This document shows positions 1 to 14,953 of a stretch of DNA of 64,000 bases, one piece after another (the stretch's first letter is position 1; each line of letters starts with the position of its first letter). Below the pieces are notes generated by a model that had not been told where the DNA came from, did no database searches, and saw nothing but the letters and a program-made list of their open reading frames with translations. The stretch lies in assembly GCA_013398295.1 (NCBI GenBank), contig VZSF01008207.1:1609821-1673820 (forward strand), given 5' to 3'. This DNA comes from Chionis minor (taxonomy: Eukaryota; Chordata; Aves; Charadriiformes; Chionididae). Both the position numbers and the translations under genes were made by a program.

Positions 1-1302
<1,302 letters not shown>

Positions 1303-4300
1303 TCAATGTATGTACAGTGAATTTGGACCTACATTTTGTTTACAAATTGCTTTTATCCAGTTTAGGACTTTTATGTGTCTTTTTATTTTTACAGGGTTGG
1401 AGAAGTAATTTGGGTGAACATATTTGACAAATTTTTACCACCAATAGTTTTGACAAACCAATTTTCTTTTACACAAACCCTTCCCAACAGAGGATTCAGT
1501 CCTGCATCTGCTGGGAAATCTGGAGTTTACTCTTCGAGATATGCCTTTGTTCACCTAGAACTGTTGTGCTGGTGCTCCTTATCTCTGGGTTTGGTGGCTT
1601 ATTCCTTCAGTAATGAAGAGAATCAAGAAATACAAAAGTATTCTGTGATAGATTGTACAAACTTCCCCTGAGTGTAGTTTTGTTTAATCACAAAAAATAT
1701 TTCCATTCAAAGATTCCCAGCAGAAGGTCATCTCAGCTATTTAGCTGTATTATCAGGAAAGGACAAGCGCTGGAAGAAATGCCAGTTCAGGCTGCACTTG
1801 CACTGTCACTGAAGTGCCGCAGCAATGGGCTGCAGCAAAGCCAACCAGCTGCTAAGCAGTACTTGTTTGTCAGTGAACTTTTCTGCTGTCTGCTTGAAGT
1901 GACCTGTGTGAAGAAAGGTGCAGAGGAATATATAGATTCCTCCAGAGGATGTGGGCTTTGTGCACCTCAGCACATCCTCCACAGGAAGCTCAACTCCTTG
2001 GTGGAGGAGATGGGAAACCTCGTCAGCCCTGCAGAGTGTTACAATGCTCAGCGTAGCCAGTTTTATTTCTGACACAGGCTTTGTGATTCTTGTACGTAAA
2101 AATAGCGGGGTAATGAACCATTAAAATGAATAATAAAGACTCACATAGCTGTGCAATAGTGAGCATGGCAATGGCTAGATAACACTAGGCTAAAAATAAT
2201 TAGAATGTTAATGACGTAGAAAAGAAGATTTTACCAGGAATCAGCATTAAAAATAGTGCATCAATAAAATCTCAACTTGATTCAGGCTGGCAGAAGGTGT
2301 GCAAGGAGTCTCTTTGATATACAAATATATGCTAGTGGTGAAGGCCAATTTCATCTGATTAGCATTTCAAAAGGTAGGTTAACCTGAAAACGTTGGAATA
2401 TATAGTCCTTCAAAGTGAATTCCAAATAAAGAGATGTTTCTGAGGTATCATTAAACATGTCTTGAGTGTGAACCTGTAGCCAGTTTCAGCTACTGAATGG
2501 GTCACTCCATTTCTCTATTCTTGAGCTGGCACATCCTATACCCAGGTAAAGAGGGGAGTTCATCTCATTTCACTTTTGAAATCTAGACTGAAGACATCTG
2601 AACCTAAGCCAGTCACCTTGATTCCCTTCAGATACTATGCAAAGAAAAGGTAACTTCTAAGGCAAGGTTCTTCTGGCCCATGTGAGACACATACATTGCA
2701 GTGAGATGAATCATGCCCTTGAAATACTTGTGTCCCCACCAGCTATAGAAATGTCCATATAACTAGCCCAGGTATAGTTGTCTGTGCTGAAGACATCTGA
2801 AGTTAATGTGGTTGTTAACTAAAATACTTAAGTCCTTGGCTTTTATACAAATGTGTTCCTCTATGTGCTTGTATAAGAATACATCCTGTTTCCTCCATGG
2901 AGGCTAACTTTTCTGGGGAGACTGGTTTACTTCAGCTAACAGTTATCTAGGCTTAACACAAGCCCAGATAGGGACCTTGCCATACTTTCTAGCCAATCTC
3001 ATTACTCCTGTTAAAATGCCAAGTCAGTTTGTCCCATTTAGCAAGCATTTGCCTGGGTTTCCACTTATGATATGAAGAGGTCAGTGCAGGCAGACACTTC
3101 TATTATTATGCAACATATGACAGCAGGTTTTGAGAACCATCTGTCTTGACATTTACACAAGAATATTGGACAAATGGCCACGGCTTGACAGGCTGGATCT
3201 TTGCGAGGTCATACATAAAAATTAGCGCATTGATCATGGCACAAGAGGCTGAATTTTAATATTCATGAGGCAGCATTTTCTAGGGTTAATTTGAAAGCCA
3301 AAGAGGCTAGGTTGTCTCTGGCACTTAGGGTCCACTCATTAATGCAGCTATCTAGCACAAGCTGCTTCTCAACCACCTATTAACATGGGATGTAGATACA
3401 GCATTTAGGAACAGCAAACCATTATATACTTCCTTATTGTCAAACTTTCATTCCAGCAACCACCAGTCCAGTTAAATTTACACTGTTTTTTCTGTGACTC
3501 CCATGGTTTATGAAAGGGAGACACGGCTGCCTTTGGAAGCCACTCCTAATGCTGCAGATCTCATACTTGAAATGCCTCTCTGCTCTGCTCCCCTCTGCAA
3601 TGACAGAGGCTGGGACAGACATACACATTACTACATACAATTGCCAAACACAACTTGGAGCAATCTGGTTTGAGATTTTATGTTTGGGATAAGATGAGCA
3701 GCAGCTCAGCAGAAAAAGAAAACCTCAACCTTGGAGCTACAACACTGGTACTAATTGCTCCTGCTCTGAGGGCTGGAAGCTAAAGACAAAACTAAAAAAA
3801 ACCAAACAACCCTCCAAAATGCCTCTGGTTGCAATGTGGTTAGCTAGAAGAGCAGGCAAAATTGCCTCAAAACAGAGGATCTCTCTCTCCTTGGAGCTCC
3901 AAAGATGGAATAATCACAGAATTAGCTTCTGTAATGCCATTTAAAATGCCTGTCTTCAGTTCCTTTCATTCACCCACAGAGAACTAGCATCATTCACACA
4001 TTTGCAACTGGGGCTATTCCAAATATAAATTCAATTATTCATGGAATTAATTTATTAATTTAATCTGGTAAACGAATCTTCACTAAATTAATGATTCTTA
4101 TTTTCTTAAAACAAACCTCTATAGAAAAATATTTTGGTTTCTAACTGGTTAACATACACTTTCTGTTTCCTCAGTTAACATTCCTTTTTAAACACTTGGG
4201 GATGCTCCAGTGACAAAGAATCGATTTTACTTTTAAGTTTTGCCTGTCATTTCAATTAGACTAACATGCCAGAGACTTTCATTACACAGGAAGAAAAAAG

Positions 4301-5301
4301 AGAGCTTTGTCAGCAAAGAGAAGATTAAACAATTGAAATAAGAAATATTTTAAAAGAATGTCACCTTGTCACATATTGGTCTTTGCATGTGCCGGTCTGA
4401 AACATATGCTGCTGTTATATCCCAAAAGCAGTAACATGCTTGCGCAAGGGATATTTTTTTCTAGCTGCTTTTTTTGTATTCAGCTCATAGATGGTGGGTT
4501 AATTTTTCTTCTGTCTTTAGCTCACTGTCTACGAAGCACAGACAGAGCCAAGTTTCTAAAAAGCCAGCAAGGGCTGTGAAGAATAAAATGAAATCGAAGT
4601 CCTTTATCAGAGTGCAGTCAATCTACTTCTCAAACCAGGCAACTGCAAGAGGTGCTGAGGAACAGGCACTGCAGGGAGCATCATTTTCCTCTGATGCAGC
4701 TTCAGCTCTACTGGTGTACTTCGCTTTGTACGCTTTGAAACAGTGTGCCATCTCCTGGCATTTCTGACTCTTTTAGAAAGCAATTAAATAGGCAATGTGC
4801 ACAAACTCGGAGAGCTCAGGCTGATTTTTGTTTTGTTTGTTTGTGTTTTGCCTTTTTTAACACAGCCTAGGAAAAATTCAAAAGTGTATGTTAGAAGAAA
4901 AATAGGTTTGCAAGAGTTTTCCAAACAATCAAGGAGTTTCCCAAACAGGGAGGTAAGGTAGCAGGCAGCATTTACTATGCATGGAAAGATTACTCAGTCA
5001 AAGCAAGCCTGTACCTTGAATACAACTTAATCTACACATTTTATGATATAAAATAGGTACACTGAAAATCTCTGTCTCCTCCTTCTCTGCAGGTTGTGAG
5101 GAAACTTGGAGGTGAACTGAGAAATTCATATGGAGACTTTAAAGACGAGTGAAAAACAAGAAACACCTGAGGTTTGTGGTGTGCATATGTGAGTTGGCTA
5201 CCTGTATATTGGTTGCCTTATCTTGAAAATTAAAAATACATATACGTACTACCTAGAGTGCCATGTGTGTTTTCACTATGAATTTAAGTATAAAATATGG
5301 C

Positions 5302-6200
5302 CACAGAATCACCTACAAAAAGGGTGGGAAGGACTCTGAGAGTTCACCCAAGTCTATCCTCCTTCTTTAAACCAGGTTCAAGTATACTGCACAATTTCAC
5401 ACATATATTTGTCCAATGTGATTTTGAAGACTTACAATAAAAGGATATTCTGCAAGTCCCCAGGCTGCAAGACCTATTCGATTGCTTAATTAATCTTACA
5501 ATTCGAGAGCTTTCTTGAAATCTAACTTGTTTCCTGCTGCAGTTTAAGCCCATATCTTCTTTTCCAATCTATTAGGAACATAAGAATAGATTATTACCTC
5601 TATCTTTGCAACAATCTTTAATATAGATGAAGTTTTATCACTCTTTTCCCACCAGTACTCCTATCTTTTTTACAACTTGACAACCCCTATGCTTTCAACA
5701 TTGCCCAGAAATCACGTTTTCTCTTACAGTTTCTCTAACAATATCTGCTGTTGTCCTTCAGACTCTCTAACATTTGTCCACAGGCTTCTCAAACAGTTTC
5801 CAAACCTGTATTCAACAATCCCAGGGTGTGGCATTTGGCTTTTCACAACAGAATTAGAAAGGTAGCTAATGCTGATCTTGGAATGCACAATAACCTCAAA
5901 ATCCTCTTCTAAAGAATCTATCCAATTGCTAGATAACCCAGTACTTTTGTAATTGGCTATTCATATTACTCATTTTCTTGCACTTACTCATATTAAATTT
6001 TATCTTTTCCAGACCAATTGCCCAGTTCATCAAGATCTGTCTGAATTCTAGTTCTGTCTCCTGTGTACTTGCAATCCTTCCCAGACTGGTATCTCCTGCA
6101 AATTTAATAGGCACTCTCACTATTTCATTATCCAGGTCACTAATGGAACCGCTGAACAGAAGTGGACTCAAGAGACACCCCTATGCTGCTCTCTCCTGCC
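5302..6200 (-). mobile_element. Old, decayed CR1 LINE fragment
   Basis: Minus-strand relic of a CR1-family LINE. Near 5927-6171 the minus strand still encodes a reverse-transcriptase remnant: S-D-L-D, then IKFAGDT in place of the CR1 FADDTK catalytic box, then GLEKIKFNMSKCKKM, which resembles the CR1 segment following the catalytic box. The lower part (5302-5580) resembles a CR1 3' region, with an AGAATC start and a segment like TAACTT..CTGCTGCAGTTTAAGCCCAT. The catalytic box has lost one aspartate (D to G) and the frame is broken, so it is inactive. The outer limit near 6200-6420 is uncertain. Confidence 0.65.
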
Positions 6201-9200
6201 CACAACAATGAACCACTGGTTTCATAGCCTCCCACAAAACAGCAATCATTTTGTATCTAGCCTGATCTGTCTCAGTGAAACCGTCGTTACCTAGCCAAGT
6301 TTCTCTCAATAAACATGCATCCTCTGGGCTTATTTCCACTGGTAAATGGGAGAGAACCAGGGAGCGTGTTGAGCACGCCACTCCGATGATCCACATTGCT
6401 TTTTGTCTTGATCTCTACTTCAGTTTTGTACTGCTGTAAATAGCTCTCTTCAAAACAAATCTACTTTGGAGGGGCTAGTGCTAAGCAGTATAGACAGACA
6501 TCAGTACACCTAACATACTCTTGGGGCCAGGTGCTGCTCCTTGGCCCCTGCTTAATCAGCTGTACAGATGAGGCCTACAATGAACACTGTTTTACAAGGT
6601 CAAAACACAGAATTCTCCATCTTTTTGCACAATGCCATCACAGAATTGTCTACCCTGCTCTACCTCATGCCCTCATTGCTCCTGGAAATCACATTTTAGA
6701 GTCTCCTGGACTGACATGTTATCCAGTAATGGAGACTATGACAAGTTGTTTCTACCTGGAAGCAAACTGGGTTAATATAAAATCAATACATTACCTTATT
6801 TATAAAGAATGAACTTCGAGTTCTGCATGCCTGAATAGAATACACAGACCAGTGATGTGCCCTCTCAGTGAACTCCCTAAAGATGTGAAACTCTGCCGAA
6901 GGTCATGGACTCATACTTTTCTCCAGGACTGCTGGCTTTTGCCTTGCTTCCTTTCACAGATGGACAGACTGTCAGAGCTGCAGACAACCACCAATCCTGG
7001 ACCACAGTTTTCAGTAAGACTCTGGATACCACTCCGATCATATAATGGCTTCTGTTCAGGTCTTGCTATTTAGGCTTGTGGTTTGAAACATGACATCTGT
7101 TTTTCACTCAGTGTTATTGAAGATAACTGTTGTAAACAGAAGCTACGCACAAAACAGAATGCAGTTTCCATATAAAATTTTATCTTTCTTTTCTTTTTCC
7201 TTTTTCCTTTTTTTTGCCTTTAAATGGGGAACTGAAATGTTAGAATGTGCAAGATGGGAACTTTGGAGACAGCAGAGGCAGCTCCCTGCTTTCCCATCTG
7301 CAGAAAAATCTTGCAGACCTACTTCCTGAAATTACATGTGGAAGACAACACACTGCCTGGACTTGATGTAACTCGTGCAGTCAAGGAGTCTATTGATTGG
7401 GAGCCACTGAGGTACACCACCTGCTTGCCCCTTTCCAGCAGGTCACGGAGTCCATCAGCCTCCTGGGGCTCATGGTCAGGGAAGCAGCATGTGGTGTCAT
7501 CGGCTGGTGACCACAGGAAGGTCAGGAGACCGCCTGCTGGGCTGCCAGAAGTGCTGCTGCCCCCTTCGGTGGTCCCAAGAAATCAGCATTTGTTTGTTCA
7601 GAGCATTTTAGTCAACTCACAAATTGTATGACCCCATCTGGTCCCAAGTGCTCTGTCCTCTATATGATGCAGAAGGGAACATGATGAATTCACACCTGCT
7701 GAAATATGCTGCGGCTGACACCAAGGACTTATTGTTAGACTATATTGATATACCCATATGTGACACTATGTAGTGAGACAAGACCAGAGTTTTATGAAAA
7801 AATCAATATCAAATTTGTTTTAGTAGGGCTTTGCAAGGAGACCTTTTAAAAATCGTATAAAACAGCACATGATCAGAATTCATTTATACTCTGTCACATC
7901 TCCCTTGAGATCTGCTGCATGAGAAAAATAAGATAGCCAAAAATGTAAAGATGACAATGCAATTAAAAGAATGAATGTGCTATGTCTGAGAGGTGGTACC
8001 AAAGCTGAGAAATAACTATGAAAAGGCTGTAAACAGTACTTGTGGTATATTAAAAAAGACATATTTTAAATACCATTCAAAATTAGATTTTAAAATAACC
8101 CTCAAATTATACACTAGTTCTGTGCTATGTAAAGATCAAGAACTAATAAACATAAATATCTCAATGCTGTAAAAAGTACTGTATAGACATAGTGATAAAT
8201 ACTGCTTGTAGTACACAAATCAATGAACATATATTTTAAATTCAACCTTTCAGATTCTGCTGATTCTAAATAAGGTTCCATTCAACAGTAACTTTATCTA
8301 CTTCTGCTAGTTACCTGCCCCCTCTTTTAAGAGATTTTCAGCATTCTTTGAATCACTGAAGCCTCTATAGTGTGTAACAACAAATGAGTTCTGTCTTACA
8401 ACTGCTTTTGCTCTTTTTTCCATGCCTTTTATTCAAGTCCAGAAAACTGGAGAGGAAGCAGGAGTCGGAGAGTATGATGCAAAGCTGCCTCACATTGAGT
8501 TAAAATTTGCATCCCGTGCAAACTTAAGCCTAGACTTCTGTCTGGCTGAAAGAATTTTGTGGAAAACACCTGGATGCTGGGAATTTATGTCAGCTAATTC
8601 TGGTTCTTTAAAGATGTAGGTTAAGATAATTGTATATAGTTTCATATAATCTAGTTTGAGATGTATATCATCTTGTTTAAGATAACCACTTATACTTTCT
8701 CTAAACAGGGAGAAGGGAAGCCTTTAGAAGAAGATTCATCCAGCTTCTCCCAGACATCTAGCTTCTTTCCTCTGATGAAAGGAAAGCCTTGATGACCCCA
8801 GAATCAGCACAGATACCGCTCTTCAAGATGTCTCAATTCAGGTGAGCTGAATCCCTCCTTGAGTCTGTAAATTACAGGGACAGAGCAGAGATGACTCTCT
8901 TCTTTCAAAAGGCAACCACCAGAGTCTCCTGTGTATGCTTTTGATAGGATATCAGTAACACATTGCAAAGAACATCCTCCAGGTGTTTTCTGGAAGATTC
9001 TGCGTGTCTTTGTACTGGGGAATGTATCTCAAACATATAGGACTTCGTAAGAAACCAAGATATTTGGCCTAAGCGTTTTCCACTGGGACCTTTTGAAAAC
9101 TATTTGACCAGAGCTGGGAGATTGCAGTTTATGCATTTGTGGAAGAGAGGAAGGAAAGCCAGAGAAAGAGTCTGATTCATGTCACTTTTTCCCCAGAACC

Positions 9201-9799
9201 GAAAAAACCCACTGTAATGCACCCTGAATGAGGAATCTGACTATAGTTTTTCCCTCAATATAGTTCTCTACAGATTGACAGAAAGAGGTGCATAGACATG
9301 TGAGAAATAGATGAATAGTCTAGTCACTACTGCTGCTGCTGCTGGTTCTATCACAGGACTGAGCAGACAGAATATACATAAGAATGTTGTCTTGTGCAGA
9401 CATCATATGTCTCTTGTTTAATTTGACAGCAGATTAAACCATGTGATTTTTTTTCTCTTAGTGGGCTTAAAACAAAACCAAAAAAATTAAATAAATATAG
9501 AAGTCTAACAGGCTTAAGAGTATGTTTCTTGGAGAAAAAGAAATATACCAAAAAAATCAGTAACCTGTCTTCCCTAATCAGTCCCAGATATTGGTCAGTT
9601 TCCAATATCAATTATGTTTTCAAGTAAATTGACTTGGGTTTTGGCCAAATATAGGATTGTTTCCTTCTTTTCCATCATTACTTCACATCTGGTCATCTCC
9701 CTCATCTTCCAAACCCAACTGTTACTCAGAAGTATTTCCAGGCCAAAATGAATCCTTTTGTATCTTTCTAAATCCTTTGGAGAAGTCTAAAATTGTACA

Positions 9800-10510
9800 A
9801 TTAGAGTTTTCAAAGATTCTCACAGACACAGGTCGCCTGGGGCTGACTGTAGGGTTTGCACTATGAGGTAACTTCCATTCATCGCCCCTGTTTCAACATT
9901 GGGGTCTGCTATGTGTTCTGGTTCGTCATCTGGCTAATCCAGCAAATACTCTTATCATGACAGCATCATCTGGGATCTTTGCATGAACATTCTCACTCCA
10001 TTCATCTGGTTCAACAGCATCTTGCTCTGGAATTTCTTCTCCTTCCAGTCCTCAGTCTTCTGATCATTTGGGATCTTAGTCAAGGCGGTTTTAAAGGGAG
10101 AAATCATGTATCTTAGCAGAATCCCACAATTAACAACATTTCGAGCAACTAACATTTCAAAACTATTGCCAGAATTCAAGATCAGAGAATATGCTGGTTC
10201 TTCACATTAGAAAAATAGGCTTTTAAATTTGCACCTGGATGTTTTGCAAGCTTCTTGTCATATTTGTCAGTCTTTGGGTACTCGTGATGGAAAGTGAAAT
10301 GCAATCTGTAGTCTTCCTCAAATGGAGTTTTACTGTGGAATTGATCACTGTTTGGTTCAGAGGCTTTGGGGAGCAGCTTCACAGATGTACTACTGTACTG
10401 TGCCCCATGGAAATTCACTTCACACTCTGTAGTAAGGGATTTGGTGTCAAACAGAAAGAGCTTTAAATGTCTGGCAGAGATATGACTGCTGAGCACTTGG
10501 AAAACTAAGA
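9800..10510 (-). pseudogene. CANX pseudogene: Processed calnexin pseudogene fragment
   Basis: The minus strand holds an intronless, decayed copy of the middle of calnexin, the ER lectin chaperone. Recognisable pieces in order are: ISARHLKLFLFDTKSL (calnexin HAISA..KPFLFDTKPL); CEVNFHG; VKLLPKA; DQFHSKTPF; EDYRLHFTFHHEYPKTDKYD; KHPGANLKAYF; then, after a one-base loss near 10195, SLILNSGNSFEMLV and VVNCG. A further frame shift near 10040-10060 leads into P-domain repeats such as IPEQDAVEPDEW and HAKIPDDAV, then DDEPEHIADPNVE and QSAPG near 9840. About nine residues of the GPDKCG region are missing. The lack of introns across this span implies retrotransposition. The lower limit is uncertain because homology fades below 9836. 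Calmegin is the alternative parent, but FLFDTK, DQFHxKTP and SAPG favour CANX. Confidence 0.85.
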
Positions 10511-10722
10511 TGGATATGAAACATTTAATCAAAGGCAAAGGAAATCACATTCAAGCATCACAATCCCTCTTGTACTGTGCTGAACACTCACAGGTTTGAT
10601 TTGTTATCAACAATGTTTATCGAATGTCATGCCCAAGAGAACTTCATGCAGCACAAACAGCTTTTCACTGTAATGACTACAATTTGACTAATGCAGCTTT
10701 TCTGATGGAAAAAGCATATGCT

Positions 10723-10737
10723 GCACACACACACACA
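10723..10737. repeat. Short CA microsatellite
   Basis: About seven CA units followed by GAG. A minor length-variable site. Confidence 0.85.
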
Positions 10738-11149
10738 GAGCTAAACAACTAGACACACCTTCGCAAAATGGAGAACATTGTCAGCTGTGGAGAAGCCAGT
10801 CCACCTTGCTTAGACAGGAACACGCTGCATTAGTGAAAACACCCCTCCAGAGCAGCAGACGCCTGTGCCACACTTCCCTTTGCTGTGGGGGTGGTGTGGG
10901 CACCAGGAGCATGAGGCAATAACAGCACTCATGAGCTAACCAATGAGTGCTTGGATGGGGAAAGCTTGAGTGGTCTCATAGTTTTGCAAGAAAGGACACG
11001 TTGGGGCGTGAGGGGAGCCAGAGTGCTGCTGACTGGTAAAGCCATCGTCACATCAGTTACCAGAGTGGGTGTGCAGAGGGGCTCAGCAACTCTGCTCGGG
11101 ACTGCTAGTGATGAAAACCTGAGTCACACAACACAAAGAAGGAAGGACA

Positions 11150-12125
11150 GGAGGAGAACAGGCTGAATAAGTAAGCAATAAAATGGATGGAAAATTGTCT
11201 GCACTGCTGGGCTCAGAGTTACGATCACTGGTGCAAAGTTCCAACTGCAAGCCAGTAACTAGTAGTATTTTCTGGCACCAAAACTGTTTAATGTTTCCAT
11301 TAATGACCATAGAGACAGAAAAAGAGTGAGCTGTCAGCAAGTTTGTAAATGGCCTGAAATTGGGGGTAGTTTTTTATATACTGGCGAGCAGGGCTGTTGT
11401 TCAGGGGGACTTAGACAGGTTGGAGAAATGGAATGACTGGAGTCTTATGAAGTTCAAAAAAAGCAAATACAAAGTCCTGCATCTGGGACAGAATAAGCCC
11501 ATGTACCAGTACAGCCTGAGGGCCGGTTGTCAAAGATACAGTTCTGCAGAAAAGCAGGTCTGGTATTAGCAACTCTGCATTCATAAGAGTAGTCAGCAGG
11601 TCCAGGGAGGTAATCTTTCCCCTCTACTTTGCACTTGTGAGACTGCATCTAAGTGCTGTGTCCAGTCTTGGGGTCTCCAGTGCAAAAAACCCATGCATGC
11701 ACTGGAGCAAGTACAGGACAGGGCTGTCAGAGATGGTCAGGAGGCTGGAGCACAGTGCGTACGTACAAGGACAGGCTGAGCCAGCTAAGTCTGTCAGCCT
11801 TAAGAAGAGAAGGCTCAGGAGAAACTTTATTGTCATCTACATATATTTGATCAGATGACACAGCCCAGCTCTCCTTGAAGCTGCAGGGTGGGAAAAGTTT
11901 CAACATGGGAAATTCAGTTGAACTGGGGAAAAAAATTTACCATGAGACCCTGGTGAAATATTGGAACTTGGGCCCAGAGGGACCATAGGATGTCCATGCA
12001 TGGAAGTGTTCAAGACTTCCCTACACATGTCCCAGAGCAACCTGATGTAATTAAACTTGCTTTGAGAAAGGGATTGAACTAGGCAGCCTCTAGAGAAACC
12101 TTCCAACCTAAATTCTAGGACTCTA
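11150..12125 (+). mobile_element. Old CR1 LINE fragment (RT C-terminus and 3' end)
   Basis: Plus-strand CR1 relic. It retains DLDRLEKW, then MKFKKSKYKVLHLGQNKP (the CR1 segment after the catalytic box), LYFALVRLHL (CR1 [10 protein letters not shown]) and LKKRRLRRNFI (CR1 [11 protein letters not shown]). These lie in several frames because of stops and shifts. The 3' part near 11990-12125 matches the CR1 end region with GGAAGTGTTCAAGAC, ACCTTCCAACCTAAATTCTAGGA and a final ATTCTA-like tail. It is not functional. Confidence 0.8.
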
Positions 12126-14895
12126 TAGAAGCTTAAAAATGGAACTCTAGTTGGCCAAAATATGTATGCAACAACTGAAACCAAACACTGGTAGAGCTCA
12201 TGTGCATATCTCTGAGAAAAAGCACATTAGATTACCACCAAGATGCTTTCTAAGTCAGATGGGGGAAAGGCTCCAATAAAACTCCTATGATATTTTAGGT
12301 CATTGGCAGTATTGTAAGTCTTTCATGTCTGAAAACTTTCTAATCACAGTTGCCTAGGCAAGTTCTGCTTTTATCTTTCACTGTCAGGAAACCAGAGAAC
12401 AATAACGAGGACATCTTATTCCACATCTTAGTATGAGTGGAAAGAAGACAAGAACCAATGATGATGTCCTGAAAAGGAAAATCACTGAGAAGGCAAGTGG
12501 TGTCCATTTATTATCCTTTTATAGTGTAGTTCTATTTAGATGACTTTTCCATTAATCTCCAGGCTTTCCATGGAGAAAGCAGAAGGCTGATGCACAGTTT
12601 AATGACCTGCTTTGTTGGAAACAGCAGGATAATCCTGTTTAATATGTTTGCTCCTATTAGTGAATGACTGACCAATGGATCACCCCCAACAAAACCCTCA
12701 TAGCAGCAACAATAATAATGACTGCGCTTTTCTAATCAACAAAGCGAAACAGGTTTTAACAAGTGTATTTCTGATTGAGTGATGCCATACTGTTTGTTGA
12801 CATGCAAATGACATAGTTGGTCTGTATTTCCTCAGATATTCACCTCTCTTCTTTCCCTGTCAGTTCTAATGCTTTCGCAGCTCTTCCTGCACCAGGAAAA
12901 CCTGCCTCTTAACCTTTGTTCTCCTGCCTTCAGCACACACCATGCTTCTTTCTGTGTTGCTTTTTACCTGTTCTGAGATTATAGTTTCCCAGGCTGGCTA
13001 ACCATTGCATGTTTTGTGTCACAATGACCTTTTCCAGGCACTTTCTGCCATCTAAATTTCATTTGATTTAATCCCATTGATTCCTCCTTCTGTAGTGTAT
13101 TGACCTGAATGCAACAAGAGATTGGTGGAGTTTTCTTCAGAAATCACCTAAATCTCATTTTCTTTTGCTCTTTTAAAAGCCTTAGCAATACACATCTACA
13201 ACTCGAGGCAACAGGTGCTGGAGCAGCCATCTAAGGCACCTCCCCCCACTGCCAAATGGGAGCTGAACCACCCTGGCTTGTTTGCTAGGATTCCAACCAT
13301 GTGCAATGTTTATGGCACCGCTAGGAAAACCTATACTGACAGGATGGCATGGCAGTCCATACTGCAGCTGATAGCACGGCCTGTTGCTTCCCTGAGGCCT
13401 GGGTAGAATGAGCGTGATGAGCATCCCGTCAGTACAGTGTGAATAAGCACACCTAGAAGGAAGCCGGCCAACACAGGACCATTACAGGTGGTCTTGAGAA
13501 GCCAGCTCCTACGAGGAGTTGGACATATGTGGGAGGAAGTGGGGTCAAGAATTGTGGGAATGTGGGCTATGAGTTAGAGTAGAGGATAGTTATTTTAACT
13601 TAAATTCTGGTGTGTTTTGCTTCATATATTTGAAGAATGAAGGACCCACTAAGTCATATTTCTGTATTTTTCTTATATTTGCAGAATCAAAAAGAAAAAG
13701 TTCTGCCTAATAATGCCTATACAATAATACAGGCAGAACAATTGAACAGTATAACACAGGATCGTTGCTTGCCCTTTATCTTGGCTAGAGAATAGTCTGC
13801 AGTGGGGAATAATTTTTAGTTTTCACACATTAATCTTATTTGTGGCTTGAAACATCCTAGGCAAATACTGTCCTTAGGACACAAAATATCTTAAAAGGAA
13901 GTGTCTGCATCCTTCTGTACAGGAACAGCAGAAGTTTTAACAGCTTCTGCCCATGCAAAGCAAACTGAACTGTGAACGAGGTAGCAAATCTTAATCTTAT
14001 AAACACATCAGGGTCACATGAGGGTTGTGATTTGCAGTAAAAATATGCACAATAGAGTTAATTTGTTCTCCTGTTAGTGACTTAAACACCAAAGTAGTGT
14101 TCTTGTGTAAAAGACTGTCTTGTCTAAAGTGTACTGTATTGACTTGTTCTCAGTATACACATGCTGCTTGTAAAATGCAATCTGCAAAGAATATAGCCTT
14201 CCCATAAGTTTTCCTTTATCACTGTTCTTTTCTCTTTCTCCTCACTGATGCTTAAAAACTGAGTTTGCCTTTCTGCTTAAATGGCAGACTTTCAGAAAAG
14301 TTATTTTGCAACCAGGGCTTTGAGTGAAGGAAGAAATCTGTTCAGGATGTTTTTATGGCTCTGTACCTCGGACTACAGCACTTGCTGCTTACAGTGGCAG
14401 AAGAGACGATAAAGACACAGATCTTCTACTTATTCCCCTCTCCACCCTAATTTAAGACCACTTTTTCTGTCAAATACTGCCAACAGTGAACCATACAAGA
14501 AATTCCTTGGGATGCGTAGATCATACCTGCACAGGAGTGTTGAAATTCAAGCACCTCTGCAGCAGACTGCAAAGCTAGCTCTGAATAAAATAACTGTTTG
14601 TTTCATGTTATTAAACATGAATAAAAGATAAAAGATATGATGGATAAAAGATAACAAAGAATTTGTTAGAAATAAAGTTGGAGGAGTGCATTCTATACTA
14701 TATACGTCCTGAGTTCTGGCACTTTTTAGAGATGTCCAACTTGGATTCTGGAAGCTGATTACTGCGTGTGATCACTGCCTCACTCACCGCATGGGGCTGA
14801 CACAGAAGACCTGCTCTGAAAGCCACAGCTCATGCTGATCTGCAAAACACTGACGAGAAGTGGTACAGGGACTGTCCTCATAGGTACATTTTTTA

Positions 14896-14953
14896 CATAT
14901 ATATACACATATGTGTATGTACGTATATATTTATATGTACACACACACATCCC
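14896..14953. repeat. TA/TG/CA low-complexity tract
   Basis: Alternating ATATATACACATATGTGTATG-like sequence followed by ACACACACACA. It is a degenerate dinucleotide microsatellite. Confidence 0.85.

Noticed and set aside
1653..2075. 139-codon frame and an overlapping 89-codon frame on the other strand
   Set aside because: No family resemblance and no supporting splice or promoter signals.
7245..7631. 128-codon open frame
   Set aside because: Low-complexity serine, proline and arginine-rich translation with no recognisable domain. It lies on the strand opposite to DSCAM in an intron.
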